Part shown: positions 36,208 through 47,011 of the stretch, piece after piece
Layout of the letters: the number at the start of each line of letters is the position of its first letter
Numbering within the stretch: position 1 is the first letter of the stretch
Source: Buxus sempervirens
Lineage: Eukaryota; Streptophyta; Magnoliopsida; Buxales; Buxaceae
NCBI GenBank assembly: GCA_947561395.2
Contig: OX387195.1
Coordinates: 3,175,828-3,239,827 of the forward strand
Length of the DNA: 64,000 nt
Direction of reading: 5' to 3'
Notes under the pieces: generated by a model
Seen by the model: the letters and a program-made list of their open reading frames with translations, nothing else
Told to the model about the DNA's origin: nothing
Database searches by the model: none
Made by a program: the position numbers and the translations under genes

Positions 36208-38810
36208 TGTGGGTGCCTGACTTTGGGTGTCGCACTGGGTAAAAATGGGAAATTGGAGTCGTCACCGCCTGATGGGGTGCAGGCGGACACTTGGGTGCCT
36301 AGATTTTTCTATTAAGGCTTGGTCTGCGGCTTGAGATTCTAAGCAAGTTCCCGGTTATGGTCCGGGGAAGTCCGTAGACACCCCGTCAAGTGACGAGTCC
36401 CATAGGTTTCCCTGGTTTGAGTCAACTTGGTCTCTCACTCACCCGATTCCTATTCTAGCATGCACATTTGGTTAAGTCTTGTGGGACTGCCAAAGCGGTG
36501 TGGGTCCCTTTACTTGATTTTATCTTCTTAGCTTAAGGTGAGATGGGTCTGATTGGGTGGGCCCTGTTGGAGGGCCCACGGGTTCCTTGGTGGGCCAAGT
36601 GTGGTCCACATGTTCCCTCCGCGGGCCTCGGTCTAAGCCTGCGAGGCCCTTTGGGCTTTGGTTCAATGAGTTGGTTTTATCTTGAAATTCAAGTTTGATT
36701 ATTCAAGCGGATTTTCATGCCAAAGTGGATCGGTTTGGTTCGTGGGCCCATTGGGTGGGCCACATATGGTAGCCAAGTGATTTATTGGATTTATCTTGAT
36801 TAAGTTTCAAAAATGGGCCAGGCCTTGGGCTTGGGGCCCTTTACTTGGGCTTGGGGTTGAAAGCCTAAGACTTCCTGAGTTAGGGTTTAAAAACCCTAAT
36901 TTTATTTAGTGAGTGGGCTTGGTGGGCCCGGCAGGCCCCACCCTTGGTCTTGGCCAAACCACAATCTTAAATTAAACATGCATGCCCCAAGCTGGGCTTT
37001 GGTGGGCCTCCAGTGGGTTTGGCCCACTAAATTCTTTTTAATTACCTTACTTAAGCATAATTGGATGGTTCGAGCAGGGTGGGCCCCGTTGGAAGGCCCA
37101 CTAGAAATCAAGTTAGATGGGGTGGTTTGAGTCCCATGTTGGGTTTCCGGCTGATCGGAAACTCTACTGGTTCGCTTGGTTTAGTTTGAAAGTGTCACCC
37201 ACATGCAACAGAAATCATAGAATATACAAGAAATCACAAATTACAAAATATACAAAAATCATATACTTTGGGTCCAAGGGGCGCTGACCTCAGGCGCTCG
37301 GCGCGAGGTCAGCGCGAGCCCGGCGGACCGAAAACATCGGAAAAAAGCACCCGCGCGCTCAGCACGAGCTCGGCAGATGCAAAATTGCTTCGCGCGAGCT
37401 TAGCGCATACCCTTGACGAACCCCGATTCTCTGTTTTTTTTCTCAAACTCCATGATTGACTGGTTTTTAAGCTCTGTAACAACTTTCTGGGGATCCTTAG
37501 ACTCCCAGAAGACCTTCGAACACAACTTGAAATTAAATTAAGCTACTTCAACATCCCAACTCAAATCTCTTCGCGACAATCCGAACCTCAAAACCAAACA
37601 CAAACGCGACTAACAGAGAAGGGAAAAGGGGGGTTTATATTGGGGTACATGAGATGAAATGACCACGGGGGAACATGCTCCCACATTCAAATCCAGACAA
37701 GCAATAACAGCAAACAACTTGGCAAAGACAGAAAACGCCCTAGCATGCTTGAAATGAGCTTATTCTTATTTATATTAAACAGGGAACATTACCTTGGTTT
37801 TAATCCTTTGTAGAGTGTGCATGAGGCCTCCTTGGAGTGCACGAGCGGCCGCCGGAGCAGCACCTCTCCCCACCAACAGCACGATCTCCTTCGGGTTTGT
37901 CAAGGAAGAAGAGGAAGAGAGCAACCAAGGGTGGAAAGGGGTTTCAAGTGATGCGGGGTGGTTATTCATGGAAGCCAAGAGAGGTAAGGAGGAAGGCTTC
38001 GAACCAAGCAAGGTGTGGGGAAGATGAGTTCTCCGTGGGAAGAACCAGCATCAGAGAAAGCCGGACCAGTAAGAAGCCCCCAAGAAAAAAGCCGAACCCT
38101 TTGCAAGAGGGTTGCCGCGGCTTTTATAGGAGAAGAAAGGGGGTATCCGCCGGGTTGGTGCCGACTGGGGCCGAGCACATTTTGCGCTCGCTTGCTCGCG
38201 CGAGCGAGACACAATGATTAAAGATAATTAATTCGGCTGCAGATTTGTCCCAAAAATCTGAAATTTAAGATTTAGTCCCTGGGCATTTTTAATTTAATCC
38301 GATACTCTTGGATTTCTACAAATTTAGTCCCTGAGATATTTGGGATGTTTGGATATTTACAGATTTGATCCTCGAGATATTTTCCTGCGCAACTTTCCAC
38401 ATGTGCAGCTTTCTGCCACGTGTGCAGTTTTCCAGTTTTGCTACTCGGAAACTTCGACAGCTCATATTTTCTTCGTCTAGGCTTCAATCTGGGCAAACTC
38501 AATTGTGTTAGAACCGTATCAGAGCCCTCTATCCAATGGCATGGGGGTAAGCACCTGGATCGGGGTTTAGCAGAAAGTCAACTTTCGGCTCCCCCTTAAG
38601 TTTTACCGCCCGCAGAACCTTCATCCAGACTCCGATTCCTGCAAACTAAGTTGCGTTGGAACCGTGTCGGGATTCTCTATCCATTGAGATAGAGCAAGGT
38701 GGTCAATTATTACTTGATCAAAAAGTCAGCATTTCTCCCCTTAGGGTTTGACTTTCTGCCAGGGTTTTCATTTTTAGCACTTCCAGTGGTGCAAAAATAA
38801 GGTGCTTACA
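36208..38810 (-). mobile_element. Nested solo LTR, Tat-like, TSD TTGAC
   Basis: It is flanked by TTGAC at 36203-36207 and 38811-38815. Length is 2,603 bp. It is largely collinear with 13406-16066, including the GGAGTCG...CCTGATGGGGTGCAGGCG block, the GC-rich patch (37265-37410), the TATA box on minus (CCTATAAAAGCC, plus 38115-38128) and the paired CCACRTGTGCAG boxes. On the minus strand it starts TGTAAGCACCTTATTTTTGC and ends GGCACCCACA. Confidence 0.92.
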
Positions 38811-38853
38811 TTGACAATTAAGATATAATTGGGGGTCGGGGTTTTACAAATGC

Positions 38854-39996
38854 TTGTATATATCTTGTTTTTGGTACATTTATGTACAATGGTAGTGTGT
38901 TTGACATGGTTTGCCTTAGTTTTTTATCATCTTAACACATTACTTTTTTGAAAAAACTTAGTGCCTATAAAGGATAGTTATGTAATAACTTTTGGTTTTT
39001 GTTTCCTTTCATGTAATAGTTGTGATCTAGACCCTTTTATTTTCCAATATTTGATTTATTGAATGTGAATCCTGTAGCTAGGTTTCTAATTTTCTTTACA
39101 GGGGTGGATATAATATGATATATAGTGCATTTGGTATTTTTTGTATAATAATAATAATAACAACCAAATCAGTTGGGATTACTAAGAATAAAAGTTTTTG
39201 TATCATGCCCCAGATCCAAATTTATCATCTAAAATAAACCCAAATCCAAGATGTGTCCTTTGTGGGCTCAAAAAAGTACTAATACCCAGACATAACATAT
39301 TAAATACCATCAGAGTACGCAAGAATTTAAAACCATCTAATCAATTATTTCAAATGAAATGCATAATTCAACTGTGTTATGAGGCATAAGCCTACAGGCA
39401 TAATTGTGTGAACAATATATATTGGATGGGAGTGTAGTTAATCCTTTTGTGTATCCATTTGACCATTATTATTTGATGGTTTGATGGAAGGAATGATATA
39501 TTCCAATGCCATTACCAGATGTTGAATGATATGTTTGTATTACACTCCCATCCACTATATTTTTAATTTAAATAATCTATTGCTTTTACACAAAATTTCT
39601 AATGAAGGACCTCGAGGTATTTGCATTATTTTTTTGACATTTATCATAACATTTAAAAAAATGGTCTTTCTTCGACCAATATAAATATGTATATGATCAA
39701 ATAGTACAAGGACATATAAAAGACTATGAATTAGTCTTCACATTAATAGTGCCCAGATTTCAATCAGCATCCATGAAAGAGTCCAATTACCAAAAAGAAA
39801 AAAAGGTCCATGAAAGAGTCCCATTGTAATCCTAGTAGCACTATAATATTTGTCCCTTTTCTCTGCTTATCATGCCTTTAGTGTCAACTAGATGGGTGCA
39901 TGTGTAGTCCTACACAAACTAAGAAAGAGGTAGAAAGGGAGAGACCCATTTTGCAATCGGTTATTAAGTTTTTAAAAAATTGAGGCAGTTTTGACT
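38854..39996. other. Unassigned AT-rich DNA, no gene seen
   Basis: No frame above 65 codons with recognisable content. There is a possible inverted pair around 39405-39440 (ATATATTGGATGGGAGTGTAG) and 39540-39565 (TACACTCCCATCCACTATAT), which would mark a MITE-like element of about 160 bp. Confidence 0.4.
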
Positions 39997-40001
39997 ATTG
40001 T

Positions 40002-43000
40002 TGTAAAATCCTGGATTTTCCAAAAATAAAATAAATAAATTAGAGAAAATTTGGAAGTATAAATAAATAAATCTAGAAAGAAAAATTAAAAATTAAGTAT
40101 AGGGATTTAAATTTATATCATAAGTGATGAGAATGTGGAAAAATCAAATATTTATAATTAGAATTCTAATAATGAAGAGAAATAATAAGGAGAATGGAAT
40201 TTGGGAAATTTTGGAGAAATTCAATGATTAAGTGTGGAAAATAAAGAAATGGCATTTTGGTCATTTTCTAACTAGTCAAATCCATAAAAGAATAAACTAA
40301 TTAATTATTAGATTTGGAAACTTAATTAAACCAAATTTGAGTTTAGTTGGATTCAAATAATAAATTTAAGGGTTAAAAGAAGGAAAAAGGGCCTAATTGT
40401 AATTATGTTTATCTAGGAGCCTTAATTTGAGTAATATAGGAGATAATAAAATGTTTAATTAATATTTTAAAAAAAAGCGATGATTAATAGCACGAAAATT
40501 CAATAAAATAGGAGTTTCTATTGTAGAGGATTTGGGAAATAAGATTAGAAAGGAGAATTAAGGAAAGATATGCAAATGGGAAAGTTAGGTATTATACAAA
40601 TCCAATTAGGACTTCTAATTAGGTGAGTTTATAAAAAAAGAGAATTATAGGAGATTTTGGAGAAAAAGACTTGCTGCAGAATTCTGACCAGCAGTTATCA
40701 AATTGAGATTTGGCGACTTTCAACCGTTGGATCGACCTCAAATTTGAACGTTATGTTCAAGACTTCTAGGGCTTCAATCTGAATGGTAGAGATTTAATTT
40801 AGCAATCTTTAGAGTGGTGCGAAAATTTCAAAAAATTGGTGAACATTCGGGTTTATTGGAAAGAAGAATTTCATATGTTGAGGCAAGTAGCAAACACTTT
40901 GAAAACTAGAGGAATTGCATGTTTTCCATATGATTTAGATGCTTTATCTTGGTTTGTTTAAATTCAGATCTTGGTTTAAAGTGTTAAGAATTTTCTAAGA
41001 TGGTTTTGTTTTCATATACTTTAAGAGAACTCAAGAAAAGTGATGATCATAAGAGATTTATTTAAGTATAAAATTCTAGATCAATATATAATTAATGGTA
41101 ATAGATTAGCATTGTTTTAGAAGTGATTTAGAATGAAATTATAATGATTAGAATCAAATAAAACTATATAAAATATTTTAGATTTTGAAAATTTAGAAAA
41201 CCCAGAAATCTGCGGGAATTTGCCCGAGCGCCTGTTGCCGCTCAAGCGCAATTCCAGGTGCTCCGCCTGTGTGTTTTTAACAAAACTAAAATAGAAACCA
41301 AATTTCCAACGCCTGGGATATGGCTCAAGTGCCATCCCAAGCGGCTAAGAAGAAATTTGTCTAGAATTGGATGTCCGACATGTCACTCGAGCACAAGGTC
41401 GAGCGCCCACTGACAGAAATTTCTAAATTTTGGAATTTGAGCCCAAATCAATTTTTAATAATTTTTCTAAGAATTCTAAAGTTGTAACACCTGTAATTAG
41501 GGTAATTTGAGGTCTAGGAAATGATGGAATTAAATTTGGATAAAAGAATATTAATTTAGAACAATGAATGTAAAGATGAACTATAGAGAGGTATTTTGAA
41601 GGATAAGTGGACTTGGCCTATTTAGATTTGGTTTTGGTTAACTATACCTATTATTAAACTTCACCACAGATCTAAATTACCTTTTGTAAGGATTAAATAA
41701 TAACGATACAAAGTTTTGACACCTTAGGTTATTAAATGATGAAATTTGGACATTATTGAGTAAATTATTGAGAATAATCACCAACTAAGGGATAAATTTT
41801 AGTAAAACCTATTATATTAATTTGGTGAGTTATCTAATACTTAGATAAGAGTAAATTAAGAGTGTTCACAATAATAATTTACTGTTTAGGTAATTAATCA
41901 AGAAATTGGGCATGTTTTGGGTAAAAATGGCATGTTTTCAAGGGTTGGAAACTCTTTATTTATTTTCAGATTTGAGCAATTTCTTTGCATTCAATATTAT
42001 ATTTGTGGATATTTGTATATGATTTCATGGATAATATGGCAGAATCATTATTTTTCCTCCGTGTATAATTCCTCTCTCATGTATCTTGAGATGAGATGTT
42101 TATTGTTAATTGGGAACTTATTACATTGATTGAGCATATCTTACTTTTGAGATAAGTTATTATAAATGTTTATGGTTGTGAGTTGTGTCTAGCGGACAAT
42201 GATTAGTATGGATCCATAGTATAGCTTGGAAGTGAAATTGAATTATCTTTGTTAAGTTAAACCTGTTTTCCACTTATGTTCCTGTTGTGTATCTTGACGA
42301 GACCTTCCTGTATTTGGTCGTGCTGCAACAATCCTTACCCGTTTTGTATCTCGACGTGGTCTTTCTTGTTGATTATTAGCCGTGTACCTCAGCATCGGAT
42401 TATCTTGGGTTACCATCGTGTGCTTAAATTGAACATTGACATACATGTGAGTTAAATATTGGTCGTGCTTGTAGTCCACTTATGACTTGCACATGTGAGC
42501 TAGATTTTGACCGTGCTTGTAGTTCACTCATCGCTCGCACATGTGCCGGTATTAGCCGTGTAATGTCCAGTGTATATTTGATCGGATCAGTATTCCCACT
42601 TATTGGTTCTATGGATAGTTGCAATTGATTGGATTGTATATGCCAGCCCCCTTGTATCTTGGTTGGGTGATCCGTAATAATTGTAGGTGGAGGGAATGTT
42701 GACTGTGTATCTCGGCTCCATATCGTGTAAGCCGTGAGGTGGCGAACTTGGGAACAAGGAGTAGCTTTTCAATGTAGTTTTAGTTCATGAGTCTTGTGAT
42801 GTCATATATGCGTGGTTTGGATTGATGTATGCTATGGATATTATTACCGTGGTTTGATTTTACCATATACCTCATGACTTTAGTTTTATAGATAAATTGA
42901 ACTGTTTTATTGCATACACATTGCTACTTGTTGAGGTTTATATCTCACTTTGGTTTTCCTTACTTTTCAGGTACTCTTGATGAGGTCGACAAGTTTAGAG

Positions 43001-43227
43001 TATTATGTAAAAGGGTAGCCAATAGATGTGATGTAGATATGAATTCAAATTATAACTTGGAATTTAAGTTGATTGTAATTTAAGATCAGTCTAATTAATG
43101 TTTCCGCATAATAACTCTGATAAAGATATTAATAAAAGTTTTAAATTATTTTGGTTTTTAGTTGCTTTGGCCTCACTTACACTAGCACTTCGGGGTTAGA
43201 CAATTGATCTAGAACCGGGGCACTACA
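40002..43227 (+). mobile_element. Solo LTR, TSD ATTGT
   Basis: It starts TGTAAAATCCTGGATTTTCC and ends ACCGGGGCACTACA, flanked by ATTGT at 39997-40001 and 43228-43232. Length is 3,226 bp. A GC-rich patch of CGAGCGCC/CTCAAGCGC words is at 41218-41410, degenerate repeats with GTGTATCTCGACG are at 42280-42740, and the conserved hairpin is at 42933. No internal domain. Confidence 0.92.
42933..42946 (+). promoter_or_regulatory. Conserved LTR hairpin, UUAU loop
   Basis: GAGGT-TTAT-ATCTC: a five-pair stem with one G-U pair, preceded by TTGCTACTTGTT and followed by CTTACTTTTCAGGTAC. Confidence 0.5.
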
Positions 43228-43562
43228 ATTGTACTTTTTTATTAATGAATCTTTACAACGATGCATAAGGGCTGTTTTGGGAACTTGCACGTTTTGGTTG
43301 GTGCGATTCCCAAGAGGCCCTTCGCGTTATGTATAGTATAAATTATAATTACTAACATGAAGTTTATTGATTTTCATTTTTAAGTTGAAAGTACTAGGGG
43401 TAGCACGTGGAGTACTACACCTATGTACCTATACGTATAAAGATTGTAATGGGTGAATAGTCATAAAGGAGTATGGGAGCAATTCATTAAAATTTTAAAA
43501 GGGGAATTCCTAGGAAAATGATTGTTATGGTGTCTCCTTTTTTTCATAACGGAGAAATTGGT

Positions 43563-44452
43563 AACAAGAATAGGCCCTTTGGGGAATGTGCCAGCAACTA
43601 TACACAATTTCCCTAAAAAAAACCCTTACCTTTTGTTGTAAAGGCATCATTAATATAGGGTTAAATTAGTCAAAACTCAATCTATTCATTTAAAATCTAG
43701 ATAGTTCCAAAATTGTTCCTTCCTTCGTGTGCAATATTGCACGTGCAGTAGTGCTTTTTAAAAATAATTATGATTCAGTGGCCTAATTTTTAGAAATTAG
43801 GAAATAGTAAACTTTTTTTAAGATAATTGAGAACAAGTATCATGTTATTGTTCATAAAAAGAGTTTCTTTAAAAAAAAAATGCCCTTGAAAGACTTATAA
43901 ACCTCACTTGAAACAAACCATGTTACAAAAGATTTATAAGTATCACTATTTCCTAATTTTTAAGGAAATCTTTTATTAATAGTAAAATGACACTTGTTTT
44001 CAATTATCTTTAAAAGTATCATTATCTTTAAAAGTATCACTATTTCCTAATTTTTGAAAATTGGCCACTGAATCTGAATGAATTTAAAAAGTTTCACTTA
44101 AACCCAATTTTCCCTTTCATAAGCAACGTTTTATAAGCAACGTTAACACCCGAGTGGTTGTAAAATTATAGCCAAACTCAATTATCATAAAAAGTCGTTT
44201 CTTAGCAAATCAGGTGGCAAATGCCCAAGTCCATAAAGCGATCTGCAATTCCTAGAACTAGCAGGGTGTAGGTTCAGTACTGAATGTGGAGCGGGAAAAC
44301 AGTTTTGCAACTGTCCAGATTTTAAACGAATAAATAGAGATTTGACTATTTTAACCCTATATTAATAATGCCTTAATAACAAACAATAAAGGCTTTTTAG
44401 GAAAGTCATATATAATTATTGGCACACTTCCCAAGGGGCATATTCTCGTTAT
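43563..44452. mobile_element. Long inverted-repeat (foldback) element, about 0.9 kb
   Basis: The left arm 43563-43720 pairs with the complement of 44291-44452; shared blocks are TAAC(A/G)AGAATA, GGCATnATTAATATAGGGTTAAA and TTAAAATCT(A/G). An inner left arm 43745-43845 pairs with 43985-44100, sharing GATTCAGTGGCC and AAATTAGGAAATAGT. The two arm pairs are nested around a loop of about 140 bp. No reading frame. The right arm ends about 320 bp upstream of the polygalacturonase start codon. Related end sequences occur at 43265-43340 and 53490-53870. Confidence 0.75.
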
Positions 44453-44770
44453 ATATAGCATAGATATAGATGTAGATCAACCTGCTAAAAAGGATTCTCT
44501 CATTCAACCATAAAAAGCTTCGATACTAAATGCCACCGACCCGACCCATTTTCATTTAACAAACAGCCATGGCAATGTTGGTTTCACTTCCTGACGCTAG
44601 CAGTAGCTGCCAAACAAGCCCTTAATTTTAAAATATTTAACCGCCTGTCTGATCACCCCACTACGCTTTGCTAAAACTACTATTTCACAAGCAGTTATAA
44701 GTTATAACTTACTCGTCCAAACGCACGTACTCTTAAAACATGGGAGCTTCCACCAGTTCCTCCCTCTACA

Positions 44771-46234
44771 ATGGCAACTCTCATACAGAGTCTTCTCCCA
44801 CTTCTCATCATCTCCTCTTTGCTTTCGTCAGTAAATTCAGAACTTGATGTTGTAGCTTTTGGCGCCAAAGGGGACGGGAAGACCGACGACAGCCATTCAT
44901 TTCACAGAGCATGGACTGCTGCCTGTAATTCTTCTGCACCAAAAGTAATCTATGTACCAAACAAAAGATTCTTTATCAGTCGGATTGTCTTTCAGGGACC
45001 TTGTAACAATTCCGTGATCACCATCAGATTGGTCGGAACTCTTGTTGCTCCTGATTATATGAAGATAGGTTCGGATGAAACATGGCTGATGTTTAATGGG
45101 GTCAATGGGATATCCATCTTAGGGGGATACCTTGATGGCATGGGTGAGAGCTTGTGGGCATGCAAACTTGACCGCCGGAAGTGCCCTGCCGGTGCCACGG
45201 TACAGTACAAAAATTTTCTTCATCCTCACTCGTGTCTGAAACTGAATAGGTTGTTTAACTTGGTTACATGTTTGTAACAAATATATATATGTTGCTTTGC
45301 AGTCACTAACAATCTACAATTCAAAAGAAGTAGCAATTCACAACCTAACATCAACCAGTGCCAAGCTCTACCATGTCGTCGTTCATTCATGCAAGAATGT
45401 GAGGATGCAAGGGATTAGGATCTATGCACCTGAGGATAGTCCCAACACAGATGGAATTCATGTTCAAGATTCTGTTAATGTCAGCATCTTTAACACAGGT
45501 ATTAGGACTGGGGATGACTGTGTCTCTGTCGGGCCGGGTACAAGAAACTTGTCGATTCAGCGTCTCGCATGTGGACCTGGCCATGGAATAAGGTGAGAGA
45601 TGAGCCTTAACATTCCATCTATTGTATGATACTGCTGACAGTGGTTCTTACTGACCTGTGTTTTGTCTCTGATTATGCTAGTATTGGAAGTCTTGCCAAG
45701 TGGTTGGAAGAAGCTGGGGTTGAGAATGTGACTGTAAGAAATGTAGTGTTTACTGGAACTCAGAATGGGCTAAGGATCAAATCATGGGGAAGGCCAAGTA
45801 ATGGGTTTGTGAGAGGAGTTGTCTTTCAGCGAATTGTCATGAACAATGTACAAAATCCCATTGTTATTGATCAAAACTACTGCCCTAGAAATGAAGGCTG
45901 CCCCAATCAGGTTCTGTCTCTTCTCTCTTTCTGTGTGTGTGCATGTGTGTATGTGTGTCTGAAATTCATGTTCATATGTAAATTTCTGATCCAATAATTG
46001 TATGCAATTCAGCAGAACTCTGGCATAAAGATTAGTCATGTAACATATGCAGACATTAAAGGGACATCAACTTCTCAGGTAGCAATGAAGTTCGACTGCA
46101 GTCCAACGTCTCCATGCAAAGGGATAGGACTAAAAGATATAAAGCTTACATACCAGAATCAAGCTGCAGAATCCTTCTGTCGGAACATTCATGGCATTGC
46201 GCGTGGTGTAGTCATGCCACCAAGCTGCGTGTAA
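44771..46234 (+). CDS. Polygalacturonase, glycoside hydrolase family 28, four exons
   Basis: A secreted enzyme that hydrolyses alpha-1,4-galacturonan in cell-wall pectin. Exons: 44771-45199, 45303-45592, 45682-45910 and 46016-46234 (or from 46013). All three introns are GT-AG and every join keeps frame (phases 0, 2, 0), giving 388 or 389 residues, normal for plant members. A hydrophobic signal peptide covers residues 1-23 (cleavage after VNS). The four family signatures are intact: NTDG (191-194), DD in TGDDC (214-215), GHG (236-238) and RIK (271-273), so all catalytic and substrate-binding residues are present. The start is chosen because the signal peptide follows it directly. The last intron ends TTCAGCAG, a tandem acceptor that includes or skips one Gln; the shorter form (CPNQNSG) fits the family spacing better. 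The gene is convergent with the ankyrin gene. Whether it acts endo or exo cannot be read from sequence. Confidence 0.95.
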
Positions 46235-47011
46235 ATGTTCTTTCGACCAAAAAATTAGAAAGAAATGATCAACATATTTGAAGTTGAATTGTTGAAACCT
46301 TCAGGAACTCTGTACCGCCTCATGACCCCTTTAGTTAAAAATCCTGCTTTCTTTCACTACCATTGACGCTGGAGTAACTTTTTGGATTTCTCTTGTTTGT
46401 ATAACCATGGCCTATCAATGATATGGTAAACTGGTATAACAAGAACCTGATAAATGGCAAACATCAATGTAGAAGATGAAGAGCAAGAGTGTCATAAGGT
46501 TAAGAGCATACAGGTATTTTATAAACATTATTTGTCATTACAATATTTGCAAAAGGTAGCAGATTATGCTAGATGAATCACAAAATGTACGAGATAAAAG
46601 AAACTAATCATTCATTAACATTTCTAGCTCATACAGAGTTGACATCAATCTGTAACTTGTCGTGAGCTTTATGTCCTGAACAATCCACGAAAAAGGTGTG
46701 GAGATCCTCTATCAGAATTTGTCACTGATGATCCAATCCTGACCTCGTCCTGTTAATATAGTCATAGAACACTAGTGCAGAAGATAAAACAGGGCACTGC
46801 AACTAAGTCAGTATGTGTAAAATACCTTCTCCCCGAGAGTACCCTTATTTCAACTAATAAGACAACTCAGCTCAATTAAATATTCGAAACCATAGTTATC
46901 AGAGAGAAAGAGAGAGCTGGAGCAGTAACTAGGGTTTGTGAGGTCAAGATAAATGAACCTCATATGGTACTCAAGAGATCCAAGAATCCTTAGCCGAAAA
47001 ACGCAGTTTCA
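46235..47011. other. Convergent 3' regions of the two genes
   Basis: 777 bp between the stop codons of the polygalacturonase (+) and ankyrin (-) genes, presumably holding both 3' untranslated regions. No reading frame of note. Confidence 0.6.

Larger units (their letters stand above)
32891..38848 (-). mobile_element. Solo LTR on minus strand, hosting a nested LTR
   Basis: Read on the minus strand it starts TGTAAAACCCCGACCCCC and ends ...CTGGGGCACTACA. AATG is shared at both borders (32887-32890 and 38849-38852). The fifth base differs, so the duplication is imperfect. Without the 2,603-bp insertion it is about 3.35 kb. A TATA box (CATATAAAAGGATGCC on minus, about 35400), a GC patch of GCGATTAATCGC words (34755-34870), tandem arrays at 33945-34110 and 35480-35720, a 17-nt G run at 34583-34599 and the conserved hairpin at 33367 are present. 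Confidence 0.8.

Noticed and set aside
13406..38810. The two similar 2.6-kb Tat-like LTRs as the two ends of one 25-kb element
   Set aside because: Each has its own distinct 5-bp duplication (TATGC and TTGAC), so they are separate insertions.
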